DNA of 64,000 nt. Source: an uncultured Bacteroidales bacterium. Lineage in GTDB: Bacteria > Bacteroidota > Bacteroidia > Bacteroidales > UBA932. The DNA is taken from the NCBI GenBank assembly GCA_900317845.1, contig ONII01000004.1, positions 94,235 to 158,234 of the forward strand, read 5' to 3'. Below, piece by piece: positions 16,780 to 24,773 of the stretch; position 1 is the first letter of the stretch, and every line of letters starts with the position of its first letter. The notes under the pieces were generated by a model. The model ran no database searches, was not told where the DNA came from, and saw only the letters and a program-made list of their open reading frames with translations. The position numbers and the translations under genes are program-made.

Positions 16780-18885
16780 ATGAAAAAACTGGATTCCGCT
16801 TGGATAACCCGCGTGGGAATTGTGGTCTTCGCCGCTGTGCTGGTGGAGGTCATTTCCGTGGTGCAGTACCAGCGGCTCCGTGGTATGATGGCGGAGGAGA
16901 TGAACCTTAGGAGCAAGGTGGTCCTGGGCTCCATGGTCCACGATATCGAGCATATGCTGGAACTCACGGAGGTTACCCTGGCAGAGAACAAGTGGGACAT
17001 CATGCGGCACCTGAACAATCCGGATTCCCTTTTCCCGGTTATGGTGCGTCTGATCGACGACAATCCCAACGTGGTGGGCGGCTGCCTGGCCTTCATGCCT
17101 TATTACTATCCTTCCCTCGGCCGCCTTTTTGAGCCCTATGCCCACAAATTGCCGGATGGCAGTATTGTGACCGAACAACTAGGTACGCCGGAGCACGATT
17201 ATAGCCAAAATCCGGAATTCCTCTGGTCCCTGGATCACCTGGGGCCCTCCTGGACAGACCCTTATCTCTACGGGACGGACTCCCTTTCCTATGCCACCTA
17301 TTCTGTGCCCATCTACAATAATGAGGGCCGGTTGGCGGCCCTGTGCGGTCTGGACATCGACCTTTCTTGGCTGGGAGATACACTCAATGCCCATCAGCCC
17401 TACGAGAATTCTTTTGGCCTGTTACTCACTGTAGAGGGCGATCTGGTGGCCGGGCCTTCAGTGGCGCGCATTCCCCGGGAGGAGGTTTTCCGGGTAGTGG
17501 AAATTGTAAATGGGCGGGTGCCCGAGACCGATTTTCCGGGTCTTGCCATCCGGAAAACGCAACTGGAAAAGGAGCCTTTCTGGCAACTCATCCAGGTGTA
17601 CCAGACGAACGAAGTCTTTGGGCCGATGCAAAAGATGCGGCACCAGCACATCCTCTTTATGCTGCTGGGTCTGGCTGTCCTCGCTTTCATGATCAACCGC
17701 TACGCGCGGAACGAGAACAAACTCAGGGTGGCATCGGCCGAGCAGGCGCGAATAGGCGGAGAACTGGCGGTTGCACGGGATATTCAGCAGCAAATGCTCC
17801 CCAAGGTGTTTCCTTCCTATGTATATGGCACGCTGGAACCGGCGCTGGAAGTGGGCGGAGACCTGTACGACTTCTACATCCGGGACGGCAAGCTGTTCTT
17901 CTGTATTGGCGATGTAAGCGGCAAGGGGGTACCGTCGGCCATGCTCATGTCCATGATTCATTCGCTGTTCCGCGTGGTGTCCCGGAAGGAGGAGAGCCCT
18001 TCGCAGATTCTGGGGGCCCTGAACAACCAGCTTTGCGCCGGCGACGACAACAATATGTTTGTGACGTGCTTTGTGGGTTGCCTGGACTTGTATACGGGTA
18101 AGCTCAATTATGCGAATGCCGGTCATGATAAACCCTTTCTTCTTACTTCATCGGCCTCTTTGCTGCCGGTCAAGGCGAATCTTCCCCTAGGCGTTTTCCC
18201 GGATACGCAGTTCGAACTTCAGTCCATGCTGCTTTCTCCTGGCAGCACGCTTTTCCTTTATACCGATGGTCTTACGGAGGCTAAGAACAAGTTTCGCCAG
18301 GCCCTGGGTCGTGAAAGGGTTCAGCAAGTGTTGGATTATTCTATGAGCATTGGCGCAGATACTCCTGAGGAGCTTGTGGGTGCGTTGAGTGCAGAGGCTC
18401 GTACTTTTGCCGAAGATTGTCCCCAGAGCGACGACCTCACTCTCCTTTGTATCCGGTTCCAGCCGGGCCATACCCTTTCCGAGAACATCACGCTTGGAAA
18501 CAATAAGGAAGAGGTGGCGGCCCTGAGCGATTTTGTAAAGCATTTCCTGGGGCAAATCGAGATGGAGCGCCGGGTTTCCGCAGGGCTTCGTCTGGCGCTG
18601 GAGGAGGTCGTGGTGAACGTGATGAATTACGCCTATCCTCCCGGCGAGCACGGGGAGGTAACAGTGTATGCAGACAGCAATTATAAAGAGGTCCGGTTCA
18701 CGGTTGTGGACTCCGGCTTCCCCTTCGACCCCACGGCTGTTTTGTCGGTAGATACCACCCTGGATGCCCAGAACCGCCCTATTGGAGGCCTGGGAATCCA
18801 CCTTACCCGTAAAATGGTAGACTCCGTTTCCTACTCCCGTAAACACGGATTCAATGTATTAACTTTAACCAAATCCATATCATGA
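16780..18885 (+). CDS. Membrane sensor with SpoIIE phosphatase and anti-sigma kinase domains
   Basis: A 701-residue partner-switching regulator. Order: transmembrane segment (about 9-27), a periplasmic Cache-like sensor (about 30-285), second transmembrane segment (about 290-308), coiled linker, PP2C/SpoIIE phosphatase with metal motifs GGDLYDFY, IGDVSGKG, NAGHDKP and DDLTLL (about 340-560), and a C-terminal RsbW-type ATPase with EEVVVNVMNYAYP, DSGFPFDP and GGLGIHLTRKMV. In this family the phosphatase dephosphorylates a STAS antagonist and the ATPase domain phosphorylates it or binds a sigma factor. The start at 16780 is preferred over an in-frame TTG five codons upstream. The stop overlaps the STAS gene (ATGA). 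Divergent from the synthetases with a 100-bp shared control region. The signal sensed is unknown. Confidence 0.9.
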   Translation: MKKLDSAWITRVGIVVFAAVLVEVISVVQYQRLRGMMAEEMNLRSKVVLGSMVHDIEHMLELTEVTLAENKWDIMRHLNNPDSLFPVMVRLIDDNPNVVGGCLAFMPYYYPSLGRLFEPYAHKLPDGSIVTEQLGTPEHDYSQNPEFLWSLDHLGPSWTDPYLYGTDSLSYATYSVPIYNNEGRLAALCGLDIDLSWLGDTLNAHQPYENSFGLLLTVEGDLVAGPSVARIPREEVFRVVEIVNGRVPETDFPGLAIRKTQLEKEPFWQLIQVYQTNEVFGPMQKMRHQHILFMLLGLAVLAFMINRYARNENKLRVASAEQARIGGELAVARDIQQQMLPKVFPSYVYGTLEPALEVGGDLYDFYIRDGKLFFCIGDVSGKGVPSAMLMSMIHSLFRVVSRKEESPSQILGALNNQLCAGDDNNMFVTCFVGCLDLYTGKLNYANAGHDKPFLLTSSASLLPVKANLPLGVFPDTQFELQSMLLSPGSTLFLYTDGLTEAKNKFRQALGRERVQQVLDYSMSIGADTPEELVGALSAEARTFAEDCPQSDDLTLLCIRFQPGHTLSENITLGNNKEEVAALSDFVKHFLGQIEMERRVSAGLRLALEEVVVNVMNYAYPPGEHGEVTVYADSNYKEVRFTVVDSGFPFDPTAVLSVDTTLDAQNRPIGGLGIHLTRKMVDSVSYSRKHGFNVLTLTKSIS

Positions 18886-19184
18886 CAACAAAAGTAGAAG
18901 AACAGGACGGCAAGTTTGTCGTTACTTTTAATGGCGAGCTGGATACTGCTGCCGCAGCAGAGACGGAAGAGGCCTTGGCGCCTGTGATGGAGAGCCTGGG
19001 CAAGGATATTATTTTTGACTGCACAGACCTGGAGTATATTGCTTCCAGCGGGCTTCGTCTGCTGCTGGGAGTCCTTAAGAAAGCACAGGCTGCCGGCTCC
19101 CATGTGGTCCTGAAAAACGTGAACGACGTGGTTAAGGATGTGCTGGACTTAACCGGTTTTGTAGCCCTTTTCGATATAGAGTAA
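18882..19184 (+). CDS. STAS-domain anti-sigma factor antagonist
   Basis: A 100-residue single STAS domain (SpoIIAA/RsbV type). The phosphorylatable serine lies in DLEYIASSGLRLLLG near residue 56, the family signature. It overlaps the phosphatase/kinase gene by four bases, so it is almost surely the substrate switched by that protein. No sigma factor gene is in the window, so the final target is unknown. The stop abuts the ybeY start directly. Confidence 0.93.
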   Translation: MTTKVEEQDGKFVVTFNGELDTAAAAETEEALAPVMESLGKDIIFDCTDLEYIASSGLRLLLGVLKKAQAAGSHVVLKNVNDVVKDVLDLTGFVALFDIE

Positions 19185-19604
19185 ATGGTTTCCTACTTTA
19201 CAGAGGATATTGCGTTTCCGTTTAAGGAAAAACGCCTTACTTCGCGTTGGCTCAAGTTTGTTGCAGAGAGTGAGGCCAAGCGCCTGGGAGATATATCGGT
19301 TATATTTTGTTCCGATAATTATATTCTGGATGTCAATATAAAATATCTGAAACACGATTATTATACCGACATCATCACCTTTGACTACTGTGAAGGGAAT
19401 CGGCTCAGCGGAGACCTCTTTATCAGCATTGATTCCGTGCGTGAAAATGCCGCTTTTTACGGGACGGAGTTTGCGGATGAACTCAACCGGGTCATTGTCC
19501 ATGGCGTGCTGCATCTGATTGGTTACGACGACCATACAGAGGAAGATATCGCCGTGATGCGGGCCAAGGAAAACTACTACCTGTCCCAGCGTCCTAATAT
19601 GTAA
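19185..19604 (+). CDS. ybeY: YbeY endoribonuclease, rRNA maturation factor
   Basis: YbeY is a zinc-dependent endoribonuclease needed for 16S rRNA 3'-end maturation and ribosome quality control. The 139-residue protein carries the metal motif HGVLHLIGYDDHTEED near residues 105-120, with the three histidines in place. Length fits the family. Its ATG follows the STAS stop with no gap (TAAATG), suggesting coupled translation. Confidence 0.95.
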   Translation: MVSYFTEDIAFPFKEKRLTSRWLKFVAESEAKRLGDISVIFCSDNYILDVNIKYLKHDYYTDIITFDYCEGNRLSGDLFISIDSVRENAAFYGTEFADELNRVIVHGVLHLIGYDDHTEEDIAVMRAKENYYLSQRPNM

Positions 19605-19632
19605 CTGTCATTCTGAGCGTTGCGAAGAATCT
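19605..19632 (+). repeat. CHSERSEES-type repeat in the ybeY-mnmG gap
   Basis: CTGTCATTCTGAGCG and TGCGAAGAATCT fill the 30-bp gap between ybeY and mnmG. The same element lies in both synthetase genes. It supplies an in-frame TTG that would extend mnmG by five codons, but the ATG after it is the better start. Confidence 0.85.
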
Positions 19633-19634
19633 GT

Positions 19635-21575
19635 ATGAACAATTCTTTTGATGTCATTGTGATCGGTGGAGGCCATGCCGGCTGTGAAGCGGCGATGGCC
19701 GCTGCCAATATGGGCTCATCCGTTTTGCTGCTCACACCGGACCTGAACGGTCTAGCCAAGATGAGCTGCAACCCTGCGGTGGGCGGCATTGCCAAAGGTC
19801 AGATTGTCCGGGAGATTGATGCCCTGGGCGGATACTCAGGTTTGGTGACGGATGCCGCCACGCTTCAGTTTCGCATGCTCAATCGTTCCAAGGGACCTGC
19901 CATGTGGAGCCCGCGGGCACAATGTGATAAACAGCGCTTTTCTGCAACCTGGTTAAAATTTCTTCTAAGTAATTGTAATTTAAGGATTTACGCAGATTTT
20001 GCCGCGGATTTCCTCTTTGAGAATCAAAAAATTACCGCTGTTCGCACTGTTACAGGGGCTATTTTTTATGCTGGCGCCTTTATTTTGACTGCCGGCACCT
20101 TTCTGAACGGGCGGATGTACATTGGACAGCATTCCTTCGAAGGCGGCCGCATAGGGGAAAAGGCGTCGTACGGAATCTCCGACCAATTGGCGTCACTGGG
20201 AATTCCTACTGCCCGGATGAAAACGGGCACTCCCCCGCGCATCGACTTTCGGTCCGTGGATATTTCGCGTCTGCAGCGACAGGCTGGGGATGCGGAGCCT
20301 GAGCGTTTTTCCTTCCTGGATGTGCCTTCTGCAGTACAGGAGGGTGGTTCCCAGATGGATTGTTACCTTCTCCATACCAACGAAAAGGTTCACGACATCC
20401 TTCGTACGGGTTTTGACCGCTCTCCCCTTTTTACGGGCATGATTCACGGAAAAGGGCCGCGTTACTGTCCTAGCATTGAGGATAAGCTACGTACGTTTGC
20501 CGATAAAGATTCGCACCAGCTCTTCCTGGAGCCAGAGGGGCGTGAGTCTCCGGAATATTACCTGCAGGGATTCTCTTCTTCCCTTCCGCTGGAAGTGCAG
20601 TTAGAGGCCATGCATGCCATTGAAGGCCTGGAAAATGCCGTGGTCTTTAAGCCGGCCTATGCGGTAGAATACGACTACTTTGACCCGCAATATTTACATT
20701 ATTCACTGCGCTCCAAGGTGGTGGAAAATCTCTTCCTGGCCGGTCAGGTGAATGGTACCACCGGTTATGAGGAAGCGGCCGCCCAGGGCATTGTGGCGGG
20801 TATGAATGCCCATTTGTGGTTGCAGGAGAAAGACGCTCTGGTGCTTCGCCGGGACCAGGCCTATATTGGCGTTCTCATTGACGACCTTATCAATAAAGGT
20901 GTGGATGAGCCTTACCGCATGTTTACCTCCCGCGCAGAGTATCGCATTCTTTTGCGTCAAGACAATGCGGACTTCCGTCTCACGGCTCTTTCGCATAATC
21001 TGGGGCTTGCTACGCAGGCCCGTTATGCGGCCATGATGCGCAAACAGGAGGCGGTGGAATCCCTTTCGGACCTCTGTCGCGATACAAAAGTGAAGCCTGC
21101 TACGGTGAATGCCTACCTGGAATCGATCGGCTCCACTCCCCTTTCCGAGGGTAAACATCTGGAAGATCTGGTCTCCCGTCCAGAGATTTCATTGGATGAA
21201 ATTTTGAAAATTGTTCCACGTGGAACAAAGTCTGGCGACTTTGTTCAAAATGCTTCGCATGACCGGGGGGCGTTCCCCCCAGACCCCCTGCGTCGCTCCG
21301 CTCCGACATTTTCAAGCGAAGTCATTGCGGCTGTGGAAGTGGCTATCAAATACGCAGGCTACATTGAGCGGGAGAAGTTACAAGCTCAGAAGAATGCCCG
21401 CCTGGAGTATATCCGGATTCCTTCCGACTTTGATTTTGACCAAATTCAGAGTTTGTCCATTGAGTGTCGCCAGAAATTGAAAAGATATAAGCCCGAGACC
21501 ATTGCTCAGGCTTCCAGAATCTCCGGGGTCTCCCCCGCCGATATTTCCGTTTTGCTGGTTTATTTCGGTCGTTAA
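19635..21575 (+). CDS. mnmG: MnmG (GidA), tRNA uridine-34 carboxymethylaminomethyl modification enzyme
   Basis: MnmG with MnmE modifies the wobble uridine of several tRNAs using FAD and a folate carrier. The 646-residue protein has the FAD fold ([11 protein letters not shown], residues 8-18), [21 protein letters not shown] and the C-terminal helical domain ending [19 protein letters not shown]. Between about residues 525 and 562 it has an unusual stretch: IVPRGT, encoded by a parS-like palindrome, then about 25 residues ([18 protein letters not shown]) encoded by a GC-rich hairpin repeat. The conserved sequence resumes at [20 protein letters not shown], in frame, so the enzyme is probably intact. 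Fourth gene of the SpoIIE-led run. Confidence 0.95.
   Translation: MNNSFDVIVIGGGHAGCEAAMAAANMGSSVLLLTPDLNGLAKMSCNPAVGGIAKGQIVREIDALGGYSGLVTDAATLQFRMLNRSKGPAMWSPRAQCDKQRFSATWLKFLLSNCNLRIYADFAADFLFENQKITAVRTVTGAIFYAGAFILTAGTFLNGRMYIGQHSFEGGRIGEKASYGISDQLASLGIPTARMKTGTPPRIDFRSVDISRLQRQAGDAEPERFSFLDVPSAVQEGGSQMDCYLLHTNEKVHDILRTGFDRSPLFTGMIHGKGPRYCPSIEDKLRTFADKDSHQLFLEPEGRESPEYYLQGFSSSLPLEVQLEAMHAIEGLENAVVFKPAYAVEYDYFDPQYLHYSLRSKVVENLFLAGQVNGTTGYEEAAAQGIVAGMNAHLWLQEKDALVLRRDQAYIGVLIDDLINKGVDEPYRMFTSRAEYRILLRQDNADFRLTALSHNLGLATQARYAAMMRKQEAVESLSDLCRDTKVKPATVNAYLESIGSTPLSEGKHLEDLVSRPEISLDEILKIVPRGTKSGDFVQNASHDRGAFPPDPLRRSAPTFSSEVIAAVEVAIKYAGYIEREKLQAQKNARLEYIRIPSDFDFDQIQSLSIECRQKLKRYKPETIAQASRISGVSPADISVLLVYFGR
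21211..21228. other. parS-like centromere site inside mnmG
   Basis: TTGTTCCACGTGGAACAA is an 18-bp perfect palindrome. Its 16-bp core TGTTCCACGTGGAACA is within the known chromosomal parS family (TGTTNCACGTGAAACA and the Pseudomonas-type TGTTCCACGTGGAACC). It encodes IVPRGT within MnmG. parA and parB are not in the window; mnmG is a classic origin-linked gene. Confidence 0.75.
21241..21318 (+). repeat. In-frame palindromic repeat insert in mnmG
   Basis: The stretch contains the hairpin GGGGGG-CGTT-CCCCCC at 21265-21280, followed by CAGACCCCCTGCGTCGC and CTCCGCTCCGACA. Its length keeps the mnmG frame, adding about 25 residues in a region where other MnmG proteins pass directly to the EIKYxGYIxRE motif. 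It begins 13 bases after the parS-like site. Confidence 0.75.
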
Positions 21576-21584
21576 CTCGAAAAT

Positions 21585-21600
21585 TGTTCCACGTGGAACA
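21585..21600. other. Second parS-like site between mnmG and ruvA
   Basis: TGTTCCACGTGGAACA, a perfect 16-bp palindrome identical in its core to the site at 21212-21227. GAAAAT precedes both copies, giving a 22-bp shared block. It lies in the 25-bp gap between the convergent mnmG and ruvA stops and touches the ruvA stop codon. Confidence 0.78.
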
Positions 21601-22188
21601 TTAAAGTTTTTGCAGGGCAGACTTGATGATGTCTTCCACCTTTGCGTTGGGGTGTTCTTTGAGTATGCCCGGCATGACCTTGCTGATATTGGCTTTGGAG
21701 AATCCCAGCATGGTAAGGGCGGTTGTGGCCTCGTCCACCACGGCGGAATTGTCGGCCTTGAAGAGGATGGGACTGTCTGCGCCCTCCCCTTTTGCCACTT
21801 TGTCTTTTAACTCCAAAATGAGCCGTTGGGCACTCTTGAGGCCAATCCCTTTCACACTCTTGATCCGGTTTACGTCTCCAGCGAGGATGGCCTGGCGGAT
21901 TTCCTCCGAGCTGAGCGTGGACAGCATCATGCGGGCCGACGCCACGCCTATGCCGGATACGCCTATGAGCAGGCGGAACAGTTCCCGTTCGTCCTTGGTG
22001 GCAAAACCGTAGAACAATTCTTCGTCTTCCCGAATGTAGTGATGGATGTATGCTACGGCCTGGGTTTGCAGCTGGAAGGCCTCATAGGTTTGAAGGGAAA
22101 TGAGGATGCTGTAGCCAATTCCATGGTTTTCCAGAATGAGCTCCGTTGGAGTTAATTCAATGATTTGTCCTTTAATATAGTCTATCAT
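21601..22188 (-). CDS. ruvA: RuvA, Holliday junction branch-migration subunit
   Basis: RuvA binds four-way DNA junctions and loads the RuvB motor. The 195-residue protein starts MIDYIKGQIIEL (OB-fold domain I), has two helix-hairpin-helix motifs (LLIGVSGIGVASARMML and IKSVKGIGLKSAQRLILELKDK, about residues 72-130) and the C-terminal RuvB-contacting domain (TTALTMLGFSKANISKVM). Length is normal. It converges on mnmG and diverges from sufS. Confidence 0.96.
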   Translation of the reverse strand: MIDYIKGQIIELTPTELILENHGIGYSILISLQTYEAFQLQTQAVAYIHHYIREDEELFYGFATKDERELFRLLIGVSGIGVASARMMLSTLSSEEIRQAILAGDVNRIKSVKGIGLKSAQRLILELKDKVAKGEGADSPILFKADNSAVVDEATTALTMLGFSKANISKVMPGILKEHPNAKVEDIIKSALQKL

Positions 22189-22192
22189 AACG

Positions 22193-22223
22193 CAAAATTA
22201 TGTAAATTTGCAGACTTATCCAA
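22193..22223 (-). promoter_or_regulatory. Promoter of ruvA, leaderless
   Basis: On the minus strand TTG (22223-22221) is followed after exactly 20 bases by TAATTTTG (22200-22193). The ruvA ATG starts five bases after the -7 box, so the message should have almost no leader. The promoter overlaps the sufS promoter on the other strand. Confidence 0.8.
22203..22210 (+). promoter_or_regulatory. -7 box of sufS
   Basis: TAAATTTG, 17 bases before the sufS ATG at 22228, fits TAnnTTTG. A clear TTG at the usual distance is not seen. It lies inside the divergent ruvA promoter, so the two may exclude each other. Confidence 0.6.
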
Positions 22224-22227
22224 AGAT

Positions 22228-23445
22228 ATGGTAGAAGAGATTCGCAAACAGTTCCCCGCCCTTTCCGCACACGTGTACGGCAAGCCGCTGGTGTATCTGG
22301 ACAACGCTGCCACCGCCATGCGCCCGCAGTCGGTAGTAGATACCTGGTCGCAGTCCGTGCTGGCGGGAAATGCGAACATCCATCGAGCCGTCCATTATTT
22401 GGCAGGTGTTGCAACGGAGGCCTATGAAGGCGCTCGCGACTGCGTTCAGGCGTTCATCAACGCGTCCAGTCGGGAGGAAATTGTGTTTACCTCCGGTGCC
22501 ACGGCAGCCGTTAATCTGGTGGCCTTCTCTTTTGGGGAAGCGTTCATCGGAGAAGGCGACGAAGTAATTGTTTCTACAGCGGAGCATCATTCCAATATTG
22601 TCCCCTGGCAATTGCTTTGTGAGCGCAAAAAGGCCGTTCTTAAAGTGCTGGACATTCGTGAAAACGGTACCTTGGCTGTAGAACAGTTGGAAAAACTGCT
22701 TTCTCAGCGCACCAAAATTGTAGCTATCTCTAACATTTCCAATGTGTTAGGCCTTATAAACCCCGTGCGGGAAATCGCTCAGATTTGTCATGCCCATGGG
22801 GTTCCGGTGCTGGTAGATGGTGCGCAAGGCATTGTACATGAGCCCGTGGATGTCCAAGCGCTGGACTGCGACTTCTATGTGTTCTCCGGACACAAACTGT
22901 ATGCTGCAACGGGAACGGGCGTCCTTTACGGTAAGCGCAAATGGCTGGACGCCATGCCTCCGTATATGGGTGGCGGCGAAATGATCAAAAGCGTGAGTTT
23001 TGCCCAAACCACCTTCGCTCCCCTGCCGGAAAAATTTGAGGCCGGTACGCAAAACTTCAACGGGGCCCCTACCCTGGTCCCGGCCATCCGTTTTGTGCAG
23101 GAGGCCCGCGCTAATGTGGCCGTGCAAGCGGAACAGGCCGCCATCACGGAATATGTCTATACGAAACTAACTGAGGATGAGCGTATTACGCTATATGGGA
23201 CATCTCTCGAGCAAAAAATTCCGCTCTTCTCGTTTGCCGTTAAAGGCGCCCACCATGAGGACCTTGCGCTCATTATGGATAAGATGGGCGTGGCTCTCCG
23301 CTCCGGCCAAATGTGTGCAGAGCCGCTCATGGACCGGCTGGGGGTGACGGGGCTTTTGAGGGCTTCCTTCGGCCCGTACAATACCCTTCAGGAAGCGGAG
23401 TATTTTATCAAGTGCCTGGATAAGGCCATTAATATGCTACTATGA
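22228..23445 (+). CDS. sufS: SufS, cysteine desulfurase
   Basis: SufS takes sulfur from cysteine onto its own active-site cysteine, using PLP, for iron-sulfur cluster building. The 405-residue protein begins MVEEIRKQFPALS and shows YLDNAATAMRP, TSGATAAVNLV, the SGHKLYAATGTGVLYGK lysine that holds PLP (about residues 222-238) and the catalytic cysteine in RSGQMCAEPLM near 361, the group II context. An upstream in-frame ATG would add 21 residues but lies before the promoter. Its stop overlaps the sufE start. Confidence 0.95.
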   Translation: MVEEIRKQFPALSAHVYGKPLVYLDNAATAMRPQSVVDTWSQSVLAGNANIHRAVHYLAGVATEAYEGARDCVQAFINASSREEIVFTSGATAAVNLVAFSFGEAFIGEGDEVIVSTAEHHSNIVPWQLLCERKKAVLKVLDIRENGTLAVEQLEKLLSQRTKIVAISNISNVLGLINPVREIAQICHAHGVPVLVDGAQGIVHEPVDVQALDCDFYVFSGHKLYAATGTGVLYGKRKWLDAMPPYMGGGEMIKSVSFAQTTFAPLPEKFEAGTQNFNGAPTLVPAIRFVQEARANVAVQAEQAAITEYVYTKLTEDERITLYGTSLEQKIPLFSFAVKGAHHEDLALIMDKMGVALRSGQMCAEPLMDRLGVTGLLRASFGPYNTLQEAEYFIKCLDKAINMLL

Positions 23446-23843
23446 GTTTAGAGGAAAAGAAACAGCAGATTGTAGAGGATTTTTCCGTCTACGACGAGTG
23501 GCTGGACAAATACGAGTATCTGATTGAACTGGGGAAAAGCCTGGAGGCCTTCCCGGAGGAGAAAAAGACGGAGGAGCGGCTCATCAAGGGCTGTCAGTCG
23601 CGCGTGTGGCTGGACAGCGAGGAGCGGGACGGCCGGCTGTATTTTACGGCCGACAGCGATGCCATCATCACCAAAGGCATCATTTCGCTGCTTATCAGCG
23701 TGTACTCCGGCAGCACCAAGGAAGAGATTGCCGCGGACGATTTTGGCTTTGTGGCGGAGATAGGCCTAAAGGACAACCTCTCCCCTACCCGTGCCAACGG
23801 GCTGGTGTCCATGATAGAGCGGATTAAAGAGATTGCCGGTTAA
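23442..23843 (+). CDS. sufE: SufE, sulfur acceptor
   Basis: SufE accepts sulfur from SufS and passes it to the SufBCD scaffold. The 133-residue protein has the family cysteine in LIKGCQSRVWL near residue 50 and the typical C-terminal region. It overlaps sufS by four bases (ATGA), matching their direct partnership. Confidence 0.96.
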   Translation: MSLEEKKQQIVEDFSVYDEWLDKYEYLIELGKSLEAFPEEKKTEERLIKGCQSRVWLDSEERDGRLYFTADSDAIITKGIISLLISVYSGSTKEEIAADDFGFVAEIGLKDNLSPTRANGLVSMIERIKEIAG

Positions 23844-23846
23844 GAT

Positions 23847-24221
23847 ATGGAAAAAGACATACTTACAGCAGAGGACGTACAGGCGCTGCAGCCGCTTTAC
23901 GCGGCGGTGATATCGGCCCTGAAGGAGGTCTACGACCCGGAGATTCCGGTGAATATCTATGACCTGGGGCTCATTTACGAACTCACCATCAATAAGTCGC
24001 GTGAGGTGTCCATCCTCATGACCTTCACTGCTCCCAACTGCCCCATGGCAGACCAAGTGCTGGCAGAGGTGCAACAGGGTGTGGAGGCTGTCCCGGGCGT
24101 CACCAAATGCAGTATTGAGCTCACCTTTGAGCCCGAATGGGACCGCAGCATGCTCTCGGAAGAGGCCCGCGTGGAACTGGGACTGGACTATGAGGAGGAC
24201 GATTACAGCAAACTGAATTAA
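23847..24221 (+). CDS. SufT-like MIP18 family (DUF59) iron-sulfur assembly factor
   Basis: A 124-residue MIP18/DUF59 protein. The signature is VYDPEIPVNIYDLGLIYEL (about residues 30-48) and TAPNCPMADQV with the conserved cysteine near residue 67. Family members help iron-sulfur protein maturation, and the position three bases after sufE supports that role. It is the domain often called SufT, but the symbol is left blank because the family also holds PaaD-type proteins. Its stop overlaps the folK start by one base. Confidence 0.88.
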   Translation: MEKDILTAEDVQALQPLYAAVISALKEVYDPEIPVNIYDLGLIYELTINKSREVSILMTFTAPNCPMADQVLAEVQQGVEAVPGVTKCSIELTFEPEWDRSMLSEEARVELGLDYEEDDYSKLN

Positions 24222-24703
24222 TGGAAAGAATCAATGTATATCTGGGGCTGGGCTCCAACCTGGGAGACCGGGATGTGAACCTGCTGCGGGCCGTGAATCT
24301 GCTGGACCAGGCGTTTGGCACGCATCCGGAGCGCATCTCCCGCATTGTGGAAACGCCCGCATGGGGCTTTGAAGGGCCCTCCTTCCTGAACCTTTGCGTG
24401 TTGTACCGTCTCCCTCGCGTGGGCTCCCCTACGGAACACGGCATGGAGATATTGCGACAGGTGAAGGCGGTGGAAAAGGCCATGGGACGGGAAGAAGAGC
24501 CACTGTTCGATGCAGATGGCAAACGCCTGTACCACAACCGTATCATCGACATCGACCTGCTGTGTTATGGCGCGGAAACTATTCATACAGAGGAGCTTAC
24601 AGTCCCCCACCCGCTTATTGGCCAGCGGGACTTCGTGAAAAAGCCGCTATTGGAAATTTCCAAACCGGAGATCCGCACGGCGTTTCCGGAAATTTTTGCG
24701 TAA
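24221..24703 (+). CDS. folK: FolK, 6-hydroxymethyl-7,8-dihydropterin pyrophosphokinase
   Basis: FolK transfers pyrophosphate from ATP to the pterin in folate synthesis. The 160-residue protein shows YLGLGSNLGDR at the N-terminus, VETPAWGFEGPSFLN, and the metal and pterin motif RIIDIDLLCYG (about residues 107-117), then the VPHP motif. Last gene of the suf run, sharing TAATG with the preceding gene. Its last bases overlap the -7 box of the glyS promoter. Confidence 0.95.
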   Translation: MERINVYLGLGSNLGDRDVNLLRAVNLLDQAFGTHPERISRIVETPAWGFEGPSFLNLCVLYRLPRVGSPTEHGMEILRQVKAVEKAMGREEEPLFDADGKRLYHNRIIDIDLLCYGAETIHTEELTVPHPLIGQRDFVKKPLLEISKPEIRTAFPEIFA

Positions 24704-24708
24704 ATTTG
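24701..24708 (+). promoter_or_regulatory. -7 box of glyS
   Basis: TAAATTTG starts at the folK stop codon and lies 65 bases before the glyS ATG. It matches TAnnTTTG. The upstream half is weak. Confidence 0.5.
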
Positions 24709-24710
24709 CG

Positions 24711-24762
24711 AGATTTCTCGACTTCGCTCGAAATGACAGAAAGGAAGCTCGAAATGACAGAA
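24711..24762 (+). repeat. Dispersed palindromic repeat in the glyS leader
   Basis: AGATTTCTCGACTTCGCTCG with AAATGACAG at 24711-24739 is the reverse complement of the common CHFERSREIS-type relative of the CHSERSEES element. A second partial copy (GCTCGAAATGACAGAA) follows at 24747-24762. It fills the glyS 5' leader. Confidence 0.8.
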
Positions 24763-24773
24763 TAAAGTAATAT

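Noticed and set aside
22271-22278. Further parS-like sites at other CACGTG hexamers (for example near 22272, 25016 and 45966)
   Set aside because: The flanking bases do not extend the palindrome to TGTTCCACGTGGAACA; only the plain hexamer is shared.
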